Source of the DNA: Candidatus Villigracilis saccharophilus
GTDB lineage: Bacteria; Chloroflexota; Anaerolineae; Anaerolineales; Villigracilaceae
Assembly (NCBI GenBank): GCA_016709305.1
Contig: JADJNA010000053.1
Location: 59,176-123,175 of the forward strand
Length of the DNA: 64,000 bases
Reading direction: 5' to 3'
Shown: positions 1-9,594 of the stretch, in pieces
How positions within the stretch are numbered: position 1 is the stretch's first letter
Layout of the letters: every line of letters starts with the position of its first letter
The notes under the pieces: model-generated
Seen by the model: only the letters and a program-made list of their open reading frames with translations
Told to the model about the DNA's origin: nothing
The model's database searches: none
Translations under genes and position numbers: made by a program

Positions 1-2
1 TG

Positions 3-206
3 CTTGTCTGCGGCAACCTTAACCCGGTCTCGATCTTTTTACAGGGCACGACGGACCAGGTTCGTGAGGGGATCTTTGCGAATGCTTCCGCGGGAGCGCA
101 TTCATGGATCTCAGCGGGAGGTTGTGAAATTCCAGATCAAACCCCTGTAGAAAACCTTCATGCTCAGAGTCAGGCATTGCGCGAACTGGGGTGGCGGCCC
201 GCATGA
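3..206 (+). CDS. Uroporphyrinogen decarboxylase-family protein, C-terminal fragment
   Basis: This is an open frame entering from the window edge and stopping at TGA 204-206, with about 67 residues visible. The segment reads GNLNPVSIFLQGTTDQV, followed by GCEIPDQTPVENL. That is the C-terminal pattern of the URO-D superfamily, especially the MtaA/CmuA-like corrinoid methyltransferases, which end in a Gly-Cys-Glu-(I/V)-Pro-x-x-(T/A)-P motif followed by N. The Cys in this motif is a metal ligand in the methyltransferase branch. The stop overlaps the ATG of the next gene (ATGA), so the two are probably translationally coupled. The N-terminus lies outside the window and the substrate cannot be told. 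Confidence 0.72.
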   Translation, partial: LVCGNLNPVSIFLQGTTDQVREGIFANASAGAHSWISAGGCEIPDQTPVENLHAQSQALRELGWRPA

Positions 207-2141
207 ATCCTTACGAAAAGAAGAATATTAAACCGTATGCGTTTCAGTGGATGCGGGTTGGCGAAATCCGTCCTGGGGGATGGATGCGCGCTCAAATGCA
301 ACATGACCTGGAAGATGGATTTGTCGGTCATTTGGATGAGCTGGTCCCTGACTTAATCGTGAACGATGATATTTATGGCGCAAACCGTTTGACCAAGGCT
401 GTGCGTACAAAAGAATTGGGGGTGGTCTCTCAGGAAAAGGATTGGGAAGCGCAGTTCCTGTGGTGGAACAGCGAAACTCAATCCAATTGGCGTGACGGGC
501 TGGTGCGCACCACTTTGCTTTTGGATCATCCAGACTATCTTCCCAGGGTCCGCGCCTATATCGAAAAAATTCTAGCCACACAGGATGCAGATGGGTATCT
601 TGGAATTTACGCTCCCGACCTGCGATTTAATTTCGAAGGTGAGAATGGCGAACTCTGGGCGCAGGCTTCGCTCTTCCGCGTACTGCTTGGTTATTACGAA
701 GCCGTTGGAGATGAACGGGTCTTGGAATCTGTCCGCCGCGCGGTGGACGTTACCATGCGGGCGTATCCGCAAAACCGATCAAAACCATTTACAGTCAAGA
801 ACGATTATGCCGGGGTTTGTCACGGATTGGTTTTTACCGACGTGCTCGACCGGCTCTACCAGCTCACCGGGCAGGCAAGATACCTCGATTACGCCCTATG
901 GCTGTATCAGGAATATAGCGAAAACCTGCTCAGCGCTGATGATATTCAATACAAAAATCTGATCGACCCATCCTATCGCTTCAAGGCGCACGGCGCTCAC
1001 ACCTTACGAGCATTTGCGATCTCTGTTGACAGCTGTTTATGCTTCAGGAAATCCATTGCTTGAAAAAGCACTTGAAGCATATCTGGTTAAATTGAATGTA
1101 TGCCTGACTCCCAGCGGCGCTCCCATCGGCGATGAAATGATCGATGGACGACCGGCAGACGCCTCAGAAACCGGTTATGAATACTGTTCCATTCATGAAC
1201 TGCTCGATTCCTATTCCAACCTGCTGCAAAAGACCGGCGGCCTACTATGGGCTGACCGCCTCGAGCGGCTCCTGTTCAACGCCGCACAAGGCGCGCGCCA
1301 TCCGCGCGAAAGCGCCATCGCCTACTTAAAAACTGACAACTCTTTCTCAATGACCGGTACTCTGCATCCGCATGACATGGTTGATGAAAAGAATCCGCAG
1401 ACCCGTTATAAATATTCTCCTGCGCATCAGGATGTCGCTGTGTGCTGTGTCCCCAATGCCGGGCGTATTTACCCTTACTATGTCAAGGCCATGTGGCTGC
1501 GCTCTTCGGACGGTTTGGTGGCAGCCTTGTATGGGGCGAGCGAGCTTGTGACCGAGCTCAATGGCGCAAGAGTACGTATCAAGGAAGAGACGAACTATCC
1601 TTTTGAGTTGCAGATAACTTTTATCATTAATGCCGAACCGCCCGTTGAATTCGAACTTGCTTTTCGCAAGCCGGCCTGGGCAACTGGGTTTGAATTAAAT
1701 CATATGGCTGACTGGCGTGAAGAAAATGGGATGATAAAAGTAAAAAAGGTCTGGCAGCCTGAACAGCAGATCACCATAAGCTTTAAAGCCGAGATTCAGA
1801 TCAATCCCTTTTCTGAAAAAGAATATTTTCTAAGCCATGGTCCGCTGGTGTACGCGCTGCCATTGGAAGGCATTGAAACGGAAGGCAGGAAATATAATAC
1901 AGAAGGGTTCCGTGATCTTTATTATTCCCCATTGGCTAATCTGGCTGATGATTGGCAGTTTATTCCCAACGAAGATTTTCACCTTGATGAAAGCATTCCT
2001 GGTCAAGTCCATGCCTGGGAAGCCCCCCCTGCACTGGCAGGGAATATGATGAATGTTTCCACGCATAAGAAAACTCCCGTTCGACTGCTCCCAATCGGAA
2101 GCAGCATTTTGCGCAAGACCACTTTTAGAATGTTTGAATGA
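203..2141 (+). CDS. Glycoside hydrolase family 127 / DUF1680 protein (frameshifted)
   Basis: This is probably a beta-L-arabinofuranosidase-type enzyme of GH127 acting on plant-derived sugars. The N-terminal part has the family opening EIRPGGWMRAQMQHDLEDG. The later part keeps the Zn/thiolate site of the family: a Glu-x-Cys in TGYEYCSIHELL and a Cys-Cys pair in VCCVPNAGRIYP, the second motif holding the nucleophile Cys known from HypBA1. The frame breaks near 1001-1005, where CACACCTTACGAG should read as ...T-Y-E-H-L. Removing one T joins the two halves perfectly. About 645 codons after correction, the normal family length. The ATG at 203 overlaps the stop of the previous gene. All catalytic residues are intact, so an assembly indel is more likely than a dead gene. 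Confidence 0.82.
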
Positions 2142-2216
2142 AGGATATGGTCCTGAATACACATACACCCTGCGTTTCTCAATACAGATAAATGCTATAC
2201 TGCTTTTATATATCTA

Positions 2217-2978
2217 ATGAAAAAATTTCTGAAGATCATTCGCATTGTGTGGGTTACATTCGGAGTTCTATTCACGCTGTGGATGGCGAATTCTTTTCGC
2301 GCCAAGGGCTTTGACAGGTCTGCGCTTGAAAGTGATCAAAATATTACTGTTGAAGAGACCGATCAGTTCATCCTCTTTCAACCTAATGAGAATCAACAAT
2401 CTACAGGTCTTATCTTCTTTCCCGGCGGACTGGTCGCAACGGAGGCGTATGCGCCAATGTCAAGAGCCATATCCGAGCAGGGGTATAACGTCTTCATCGT
2501 CAAACTTCCGTTCGGGTCTGCGCCGTTAAAATCACAGGAAACAAGTTTACAGAACCTGGCGCTTGAGATCCTGGATGCAAATAACTCGCTCCAGTATTGG
2601 GCCGTGGGCGGACATTCGCGCGGAGCGGCGATCGCTTCACGGTTTGCTCTCCTGCATGGAGATTCTTTCAATGGGCTCATTCTCATTGGGACAACCCATC
2701 CCAAAGAAGAGGCGTTCGATCTATCCGACTCAACCTTGGCTGTGACAAAGATCTATGCCTCAAATGACGGACTGGCCGGCATGGATGAAGTCGAAGCCAA
2801 TTCACATTATTTGCCAGAGGATACAAATTGGGTTTTGATAGACGGCGGGAATCATTCGCAGTTCGGTTATTACGGTTCCCAATTGGGGGATAACTCGGCA
2901 GCCATTAGCCGAGAAGTACAACAGAAACTAACAGTTGAAGCGGTTTTATCGGCGTTGAAAAGTATTCAGGAAAGATAA
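2217..2978 (+). CDS. Membrane-anchored alpha/beta hydrolase
   Basis: This is a 253-residue protein with one N-terminal hydrophobic segment (residues 8-25) that looks like an uncleaved anchor or signal peptide. An alpha/beta-hydrolase domain follows. The oxyanion region is IFFPGG, the nucleophile elbow is GGHSRGAAIA with Ser as nucleophile, and a late His lies in DGGNHSQFG. It resembles the Abhydrolase_5 type, small extracytoplasmic hydrolases of unknown substrate. A Ser-Asp-His triad is likely, with the Asp in the segment around ASNDGLAG. It stands alone between GH127 and the AraC gene. The upstream region is AT-rich with a possible -10 (TATACT) near 2196. Substrate unknown. Confidence 0.75.
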   Translation: MKKFLKIIRIVWVTFGVLFTLWMANSFRAKGFDRSALESDQNITVEETDQFILFQPNENQQSTGLIFFPGGLVATEAYAPMSRAISEQGYNVFIVKLPFGSAPLKSQETSLQNLALEILDANNSLQYWAVGGHSRGAAIASRFALLHGDSFNGLILIGTTHPKEEAFDLSDSTLAVTKIYASNDGLAGMDEVEANSHYLPEDTNWVLIDGGNHSQFGYYGSQLGDNSAAISREVQQKLTVEAVLSALKSIQER

Positions 2979-3061
2979 TTAAGTTGATACACCAGCCCCT
3001 AACTTATTCGCCTTGATTCTGGAAAGGCGGTCGAAGGATAATGGGGTAACGGAATCGACAA

Positions 3062-3090
3062 TTGTGAAAATCAAAAACTTGTTCTATAAT
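3062..3090 (+). promoter_or_regulatory. Promoter of AraC-type gene
   Basis: A -35-like TTGTGA at 3062-3067 is followed after 17 bases by a perfect -10 TATAAT at 3085-3090. This leaves an approximately 35-base leader before the ATG at 3131. Confidence 0.55.
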
Positions 3091-3130
3091 CTCGAAAATT
3101 CGCTTATCGGTAGTCTTATTTCGAGGCAAG

Positions 3131-3958
3131 ATGAAATTAGAAGTTCATACGCCTGATTTCCCATTAAATCAATTTGTCGATCATTTCATTTACTATGAAG
3201 GTTTCAACCCCGTTCATAGCATGGATCGATTCCTGCCCGATGGGAACGCGGAATTTATTATTGAGCTGACCGACAATACGAAACATATCTATGACAATGA
3301 AACCCTGATCGAACTTCAAACTTTCCGCCACGCCTGGGTCAGCGGGGTCAGAACCCAGCCGATCACGATTCCATCCGGCAGGGACAGCCGAATGTTGATC
3401 GTGGCGTTTAAGCGGGGCAGGGCCCGGCCATTCTATGACTTTCCCATGAACGAGCTTGCGGACCTGGTCGTGGATGCCGATCTGGTGTTCGGTAAACGAA
3501 TACGCGATCTACGGGAACAATTGCTCAATACGCCTTCCATTCATCAAATGTTTTCGCTGATCGAAAAATTTTTATTGCAGCAGTCGGGGGATTCGCTCCA
3601 TGCAAATACTCCATCGAAATGCATTGAATATGCGGTTTCCAATATTGCGAACCAGCCAAACATTCTGGATTTGCAAAAACTTACCAGCCAGATAGGGTAT
3701 TCTCAAAAGCACTTTATTGATCTGTTCAAGAAACAGGTCGGAGTAGTCCCAAAGCAGTATCTCAAGATCATGCGCTTCCAAAAAGCGATCCAGGAAATTG
3801 AAAACAACAAATCCATCCAGTGGAGCACCATCGCCGCGGAAAGCGGATTTTATGATCAGGCGCATTTCATCGGCGATTTCAAGGTCTTTTCAGGCTTCAC
3901 GCCCGGCGAGTACATGAAAAGAAAGGCGGCATCATTAAATTACATTCCCGTTGATTAA
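3131..3958 (+). CDS. AraC-family transcriptional regulator
   Basis: This is a 275-residue regulator. The N-terminal 140 residues match the DUF6597-like sensor domain found in many AraC proteins, opening with FPLNQFVDHFIYYEG and containing DRFLPDGNAEFIIEL. The C-terminal part (about 165-260) is the double helix-turn-helix AraC domain: the first HTH lies around LTSQIGYSQKHFIDLFKKQVG, and the second holds AAESGFYDQAHFIGDFK and then FSGFTPGEYMKRK, the canonical end of the family. It probably binds DNA as a dimer in the cytoplasm. It is followed by three small genes in the same direction (DUF1761, DUF4287, DUF2306 types), but intergenic gaps leave co-transcription uncertain. The ligand is not predictable. 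Confidence 0.88.
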   Translation: MKLEVHTPDFPLNQFVDHFIYYEGFNPVHSMDRFLPDGNAEFIIELTDNTKHIYDNETLIELQTFRHAWVSGVRTQPITIPSGRDSRMLIVAFKRGRARPFYDFPMNELADLVVDADLVFGKRIRDLREQLLNTPSIHQMFSLIEKFLLQQSGDSLHANTPSKCIEYAVSNIANQPNILDLQKLTSQIGYSQKHFIDLFKKQVGVVPKQYLKIMRFQKAIQEIENNKSIQWSTIAAESGFYDQAHFIGDFKVFSGFTPGEYMKRKAASLNYIPVD

Positions 3959-4035
3959 TGTAAATTTTTTCCAATACTCAAGCCTTCATTCCATATAAGA
4001 TTGCCATACCCATCAAACCAATCAGGAGCAATCTC

Positions 4036-4443
4036 GTGGAAAACCTATATATTAACCATATCGCCGTTTTTGTTTGCGCAATTCTCAACCTCGCGCTGGG
4101 TGCGCTCTGGTACTCTCCCATTCTTTTTTATAAGGGCTGGTTGAGAGAAACAAAATTAACAGAAGAACAACTCGCCGAATCGAACCCTGTCAAAACCTAT
4201 GGATTGGCGTTCCTTTTTGCGCTGATCATTTCGTACAATCTGGCTTTCTTCCTTGGCGATGCAAATACCGATGCTGTCTGGGGAACTACAGCGGGGTTTC
4301 TGGCCGGTTTCGGCTGGTCCGCGCTTATCTTTGCCATTATCGCCTTGTTTGAGCAGCGATCCTGGAAGTACATATTTATCAATGGCGGTTACATCACCCT
4401 CTACTTTACCTTGATCGGTTTTATTCTTGGCATTTGGCGTTAG
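4036..4443 (+). CDS. DUF1761 family membrane protein
   Basis: This is a 135-residue integral membrane protein with four predicted transmembrane helices: about residues 7-27, 53-73, 82-103 and 114-134. The first helix contains the family pattern ALGALWYSPILFYKGW, typical of DUF1761 proteins, whose function is unknown. It lies 77 bases after the AraC gene and 24 bases before the next gene, so it may be part of a small stress-related operon. No catalytic residues are recognisable. Confidence 0.78.
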   Translation: MENLYINHIAVFVCAILNLALGALWYSPILFYKGWLRETKLTEEQLAESNPVKTYGLAFLFALIISYNLAFFLGDANTDAVWGTTAGFLAGFGWSALIFAIIALFEQRSWKYIFINGGYITLYFTLIGFILGIWR

Positions 4444-4467
4444 AAAAAAATTAAAGGAGATGATTCT

Positions 4468-5037
4468 ATGAGCACCCTCGATCAGGCTGTCCAAACACAA
4501 CTGGCAAACATTCAAAAGAAAACAGGAATGTCCCTTACCGAATTATCCAGCTTCGTCCAAAAAAGCGGATTGAGCAAACATGGCGAGATCCGTGAGATGC
4601 TGATGACAAAACTTGGGTTGAGTCACGGCGACGCGAATTCCCTGGTGCATGCCGTCTTTAAATCAGACGGCACGCGCGCCGCGGAAGGCAAAAGTGCAGA
4701 TTCTATATTGGATGAAATCTATTCAGGCGCGAAGTCGGGCTTCCGTCCCATCCATGAAGCGCTGATGAAGCACATCGTCAAATTTGGCGAGTTCGAGATC
4801 GTACCGAAGAAGGGCTATGTCAGCCTGCGGCGCAGGAAGCAATTCGCGATGATCGGCCCCAAGACCAACACGCGCTTTGAGGTCGGCATCAACGCAAAGG
4901 ATTTGAAGAAAAACGCCCGCCTGCTGGAACAGCCCAAGGGAAGCATGTGCAACTATATCGTGAGTCTGACCGATGCACAGGATGTGGACGCAGAGCTGAT
5001 CGCGTGGATCAAATCCGCGTTTGAGGTTGCGGGGTAG
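4468..5037 (+). CDS. DUF4287 and DUF5655 domain protein
   Basis: This is a 189-residue soluble protein. Residues 1-70 match DUF4287, a small helical domain beginning with DQAVQTQLANIQKKTG and containing LGLSHGDANSLVH. Residues 85-185 match DUF5655, seen in the segment around FGEFEIVPKKGYVSLRRRKQ and in GPKTNTRFEVGIN. This architecture is common in bacteria but has no known biochemical role. The start is supported by AAAGGAG ending about 8 bases before the ATG. It is followed after 21 bases by a membrane protein gene with its own ribosome site. Confidence 0.82.
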   Translation: MSTLDQAVQTQLANIQKKTGMSLTELSSFVQKSGLSKHGEIREMLMTKLGLSHGDANSLVHAVFKSDGTRAAEGKSADSILDEIYSGAKSGFRPIHEALMKHIVKFGEFEIVPKKGYVSLRRRKQFAMIGPKTNTRFEVGINAKDLKKNARLLEQPKGSMCNYIVSLTDAQDVDAELIAWIKSAFEVAG

Positions 5038-5058
5038 TTATCGCAAAGGAGTCTGATC

Positions 5059-5601
5059 ATGGGTTATCAAATTGCTTCAGCTTTTCATATTGGGGCCGCG
5101 ATCTCGGCTTTGATCTTTGGGATGTGTGTCCTGCTGACCCGTAAAGGGACGCGCCTGCATAAGCAGTGGGGATACGCGTATTTCATCAATATGCTTGGAC
5201 TCAACATCTCAGCGCTTTTCATTTACCAACTGACGGGTCATTTCGGACCTTTTCATGGCGCGGCGATAGCGAGTTTGTTCACGCTGATACTTGGCTTTAT
5301 CCCAGCTTATCTGCACTTCCCGCGCGGACGCTGGCTGGAGTTCCATTATGAATTCATGAATTGGTCTTATTTGGGGTTGATCGCGGCGGGCATATCGGAA
5401 GCCGCAACCCGACTCCCTGCCGCGCCTTTCTGGCCTGCAGTGATGGCCAGCATGTTCGCAGTCTTTTTTATTGGAGGAATTCTGATCGTACGCGGACGGG
5501 CGAAATATAATTTTGAGGCCATGGCATCCGCGGTTGAAGCCGATACACCAAAGGATTTGGCGGCGGCTCTCAAGAAGCGCCGCGCAGCAAATTGTAGTTG
5601 A
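5059..5601 (+). CDS. DUF2306-like membrane protein
   Basis: This is a 180-residue protein with four likely transmembrane helices (about 6-26, 40-60, 67-87 and 130-152). The early motif LTRKGTRLHKQWGYAYF fits the DUF2306 family, in which a Lys-Gly-x-x-x-His sequence follows the first helix. The function is unknown. The start is supported by AAAGGAG (5045-5051). The gene ends just before a strong bidirectional hairpin shared with the converging ABC transporter gene. Confidence 0.78.
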   Translation: MGYQIASAFHIGAAISALIFGMCVLLTRKGTRLHKQWGYAYFINMLGLNISALFIYQLTGHFGPFHGAAIASLFTLILGFIPAYLHFPRGRWLEFHYEFMNWSYLGLIAAGISEAATRLPAAPFWPAVMASMFAVFFIGGILIVRGRAKYNFEAMASAVEADTPKDLAAALKKRRAANCS

Positions 5602-5619
5602 CAGCTTAAATCATTTATC

Positions 5620-5660
5620 GTCACACCTGCGCTTGCGTTCGGCGCAAGCGCAGGTGTGAC
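5620..5660. terminator. Bidirectional terminator hairpin, 18-bp perfect stem
   Basis: The arms at 5620-5637 and 5643-5660 are perfect inverted copies with a 5-base TTCGG loop. The hairpin lies between two converging genes. The T-rich stretch GGAATTATTTTTAC follows on the plus side. Placement and stability argue for a shared terminator. Confidence 0.75.
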
Positions 5661-5670
5661 GGAATTATTT

Positions 5671-7598
5671 TTACACCCTTTCCCCTCGAAACTGTGTTTC
5701 ATACAACTGACTATATAATCCGCCCATCGCGATCAATTCATCGTGGGTCCCTTTTTCCACGATCCTGCCGCGATCCATTACTAAAATTAAATCGGCGGCG
5801 AGGATCGTGCTTAATCTGTGCGCGATGACTATCGATGTTCTACCTGCCATGACTCGTTTCAGCGCATCTTGAATTAATGCTTCTGATTCACTATCGAGTG
5901 AACTGGTGGCTTCGTCTAAAACCAAGATACGCGGGTTCTTCAAAATAACTCTGGCAAGAGCCACGCGTTGTTTTTCTCCGCCGCTCAGGCGATAGCCGCG
6001 TTCGCCTACAACCGTGTCATACCCATCAGATAGTCCCATTACAAAGTCGTGGATATTGGCGGCGCGCGCGGCGGACTCGATCTCTGCTTGCGTCGCGTCC
6101 ATTTTTGCGTAGGTCAGGTTCGTGCGGATGGTATCGTGGAAAAGGTGCGTTTCCTGCGTCACCATGCCGATCGTGGCGGCCAGCGAGTCGAGCGTCACAT
6201 CGCGCAGGTCATGCCCGTCAATGCGGATGACTCCGCTGGTGGGATCGTACAATCTTGGGATGAGATAGGTCAGCGTGGTTTTGCCAGCGCCGGATGGGCC
6301 GACGAGGGCGATCAACTGCCCCGGTTGGGCGGTAAAGGAGATTCCCTCCAAAGCGACGACGCGCGCCTGGGATATTGCGGCAGGCTCGGGCGCGGTCTTC
6401 GGTCCATCGTCTGCGGACTTCTTTCCTCCCGATAACACCGCCTGACATTCGCCATGCTCCCATAGCGTTTGACTTCGCTGAGCATGATGTTTTCGTTGAT
6501 CGAATATTTGAAACTGATATCTTCAAACCCGAGTTCGCCTTTTGCATCCTTGAGAACGAATGCATCTTTTTTTTCTTCGATGTCGTGCGGCAGGTCAATG
6601 ATCTCGAAGACGCGTTCGAAGGAAACCATGCTGGTGCTGAATTCAACGGGCGCGCCCGCGAGACCTTGCAATGCGCCGTACAAGGTGCTGAGGTATGAAC
6701 CGAAGGCGACGATGGTGCCGACTGTGAATTTATCCTGGATGACGAGCAGACCGCCGAAGCCGTAGACCAGCGCCGTGCCGACCGCACTGACCAGGCCGAT
6801 CATCACGAAAAACGATGAACCGATGACTGCGCGTTGGATGCCGATGTCGCGCACCCCCGCCGCGCGTTGACGAAATCTTTCGCCCTCTTCGTTGCTGCGC
6901 CCAAATAATTTCACGAGCAATGCGCCTCCGATATTGAGAGTCTCGTTCATGTGCGCGTTCATCTGAGCGTTGAGGTCCATGCCTTCGCGGGCGATGGTGC
7001 GCAGGCGTTCGCCGAGTCTGCGCGCGATCAAATAGAACAATGGCAGGACAAAGACACTGCCGAGAGTCAATCTCCATTCAAGAGAGAGCATGACGATCAG
7101 GATCGCCGCGCCTTCGATCAGGTTGGTGGCGATGCCGACAATGGTGTTGCTGATGGCGTTCTGCGCGCCGACCACATCGCTGTTGAGACGGCTCATCAAC
7201 TCGCCGACTTTGGTGTTGGTAAAGAAGCGCAGACTCATCCTCTGCAAGCGCACAAAGAGCGCCACGCGCAGATCATAGATCACGCCTTCGCCGACGGTCA
7301 CATTTAATTTGCGTTGTATCACGCTGATGCCGCCATTCAACAACGGCACAAGCAGCAAGGCCAGCGCGAACATGACCAGTTTATTCAGGTCTTTGTTGGG
7401 CAGGATCGTATCGATCAGTTGACGGAAGATCAACGGCGAGACCACGCTCAACGCCGAACTGGCGAGAATGGACAATAACATTCCGCCGATATGCCACCAA
7501 TAAGGTTTTGCATACGTCAGCACGCGCAATAAAAGTTCTCGTGTGATCTTGGGCTTTTCGTCGCCCTGACGCATCGCCATGAACCAGCCACCATGCAT
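5671..7598 (-). CDS. ABC transporter, fused permease and ATPase (frameshifted)
   Basis: This is a half-exporter of the MsbA/MdlB type: an N-terminal six-helix ABC transmembrane domain (about residues 20-320) and a C-terminal nucleotide-binding domain. The latter shows the P-loop GPSGAGKTT, the signature LSGGEKQRVALARV, the Walker B ILVLDEATSSLD and the switch His in IAHRLST. The frame is broken near 6444, just after the segment SMANV: adding one base gives ANV-x-AVLSGGKKSADD and rejoins the ATPase. The start is taken at 7598 (MHGGWFMAMRQ), because an AGGAG lies 9 bases upstream; the ATG at 7607 is too close to that site. About 642 codons after repair. It probably acts as a homodimer exporting lipids, drugs or peptides. 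An imperfect inverted repeat lies upstream. Confidence 0.87.
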
Positions 7599-7627
7599 AA
7601 GTCTCATCTCCTAGTTTGCTTGTCTCC

Positions 7628-7654
7628 GGTCAGGTAGTCTCCTACCAGTTGACC
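7628..7654 (-). promoter_or_regulatory. Imperfect inverted repeat upstream of ABC exporter (operator-like)
   Basis: GGTCAGGTAG at 7628-7637 and CTACCAGTTGACC at 7642-7654 form an interrupted palindrome 30-56 bases upstream of the ABC start, where a repressor could sit. It may instead be a hairpin in the leader RNA. The rest of the 7608-7912 gap holds only the promoter of the next divergent gene. Confidence 0.35.
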
Positions 7655-7836
7655 AGCAGACTATAAGTCCAACCGACTATTCACGCAACTGGAGAAATGG
7701 GGGGGGTAATGAAACTGTCGCGAATGCATACGCTCTGAGGCGGGTTGAAAATCTTGATCGCTACCTTGTAAAAAAACAGCAGCCTATCCCGAGGATTAAC
7801 CTTCGGATGGTTTTGGAATGGTAGGGGATGACAGGT

Positions 7837-7865
7837 TTTTGAGGACCGGGCGGGGAAGGTATAAT
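7837..7865 (+). promoter_or_regulatory. Promoter of HD-GYP gene
   Basis: The -35-like TTTTGA (7837-7842) and -10 TATAAT (7860-7865) are separated by 17 bases, about 55 bases before the coding start. Confidence 0.5.
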
Positions 7866-7918
7866 ATTTTTATTGATTTCAATGAGCGGCAAAGAATCGA
7901 TCTGCCTTCAAAGTGAAC

Positions 7919-9047
7919 ATGATGCCAAATAAATTCACTCCTTATGAAACGAATCAGCGCGTTCAAACACTGAACGTTATCATTTGGGTTTTATTAATTG
8001 CCTCCTTTGCTCTTGGAGTCCTTAATATCCAATATCGAACATGGGGATCTGTAATTGCACTCTTTGGCCTCTCCGTTTTTATGTGTTCCCCTGCTTTGGA
8101 TGAACAAGATAGGCTACATTGGCGTTTCCGCTTTTTTTCTGAATTTTATTGTCCTGATGGTCATCAACATCAATATGTGGGACGGGGATGGGATCCGCGA
8201 CGCCGGGCTGTTGGCCTACCCGATATTTATCATGATCGGCATTTTATTCTTCGGCAAGCGCACCGCGCCGTTATTCACACTCGCTTCCATCGCATCGCTT
8301 ATTGTGCTGGTGTATTTTGAGATACAGGGAAATATCAAGCCGACGATCGGCGCGACCAAGTTTGACATCCTGATCCCCATTATCATTCTATTAATCGCAG
8401 CCGCTGCAATTACTTATATCGTTGCGGGAAATATTGACAAGCACCTGGAACGGGTAAAAAACTCTGAAAGCGAATTACGCAAGAACTACGACTTGTCCCT
8501 GGACGCGTGGGCTAAGGTTTTGGAATTCCGCGATAATGAAACAGAAGGCCACAGCCGCCGCTTGGTGGAACTCAGTACTCAACTGGCGCGGGCGTTGAAT
8601 CTCAGTGAAGAAGAGATCACTTATATCAGGCGCGGCGCGTTACTGCACGATATCGGGAAGCTGGCCATCCCTGACAACATACTTTTGAAACCCGGTCCGC
8701 TGGATGCCGGGGAAAGAAAGATTATGGAAGAGCATCCTGTCATTGCAAAACAAATGCTTGCCCAGGTTTCGTTCCTGCAGCCATCGATTGACCTTGTCTA
8801 TAGTCACCATGAGCGTTGGGACGGGAAGGGCTATCCAGAGGGGTTGATGGGCGAGAAGATCCCCCTTTCCGCCCGTATCTTTACGATCGTGGATCAATGG
8901 GATGCGCTGCGGTCGGACCGTCCCTACCGCAAAGCCTGGCCGGTTGAAAAAGTGCTTGCTTACATCCGTGACAATGTCGGGGTTGTCTATGATCCCGATC
9001 TTATTGAAGTATTTTTAACTCTTGTAGATAGTAAGCATGGCCAATAA
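7919..9047 (+). CDS. Membrane HD-GYP domain phosphodiesterase (frameshifted)
   Basis: This is probably a cyclic-di-GMP phosphodiesterase. The N-terminal half is membrane-embedded (five or six helices), followed by a short coiled linker and a C-terminal HD-GYP domain. The domain keeps the HD metal ligands in LLHDIGKLAIPD, the later ligands HH in VYSHHERWDGKGYPEG, and DQWDALRSDRPYRKAW. The typical GYP motif appears as GYPEG. The frame is broken near 8090 in a CCCC run: deleting one C joins VFMCS to LLWMNKIGYIGVS. The start is uncertain among GTG 7913, ATG 7919 and ATG 7922, with no clear ribosome site. About 376 codons after repair. It is expected to lower c-di-GMP in response to a membrane signal. 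Confidence 0.85.
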
Positions 9048-9204
9048 AATCTCAGGGGGATGCCTGTTTGATGACGGTAAATATGCTATATTGGATGATC
9101 CACGATAAACGACAAGCGATATAATATGCCCTATTGTGCGGGTTTTCCTTGAAAGTCAAGCTTTCAAGTGAGTTTTTATTTGACCGTATTTACAGGAGAG
9201 AACC

Positions 9205-9591
9205 ATGCAAAACAAAACCGTTATTCCGGGCAAGGTTAAAAAGGATAAGGAAAATCACAAAAAATACAAGATCGAAAAAGGGAAAAAATCCGAATCAGAC
9301 ATCACGATCGAACTCACCGGTGACGGCGACTACGAAGTGGAAAAATTAAGCGTGGACGGTCTGCCCGCAGCCATGGTTGACGGCACCTCGATCCGCTGGT
9401 TCAATAGTTTTTATATTAAAAAGAACGGGCAATATATCAATGAACGTTTCTTTGTCACGATTCCAAACGGCGGCTCATCGCGACTGGTGATATTCGACGG
9501 TAATGGAAACCCGTATTATTACACGGGCGAAATCAAAAACAATACGATCGAATTAACAGATGGCGACCCCGCGGCCGGCTGGGCGCCGTAG
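9205..9591 (+). CDS. Hypothetical protein
   Basis: This is a 128-residue protein of unknown family. The first 35 residues are very Lys-rich and charged. The remainder alternates beta-strand-like stretches (DITIELTGDGDYEVEKL, RLVIFDGNGNPYYYTGEI) and suggests a small all-beta domain. There is no signal peptide or membrane segment. The start is well supported by AGGAGAG 6-12 bases before the ATG. A possible -10 TATAAT lies at 9120-9125. It converges with the long cyclase gene, with only 3 bases between stops. Confidence 0.6.
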   Translation: MQNKTVIPGKVKKDKENHKKYKIEKGKKSESDITIELTGDGDYEVEKLSVDGLPAAMVDGTSIRWFNSFYIKKNGQYINERFFVTIPNGGSSRLVIFDGNGNPYYYTGEIKNNTIELTDGDPAAGWAP

Positions 9592-9594
9592 AAT

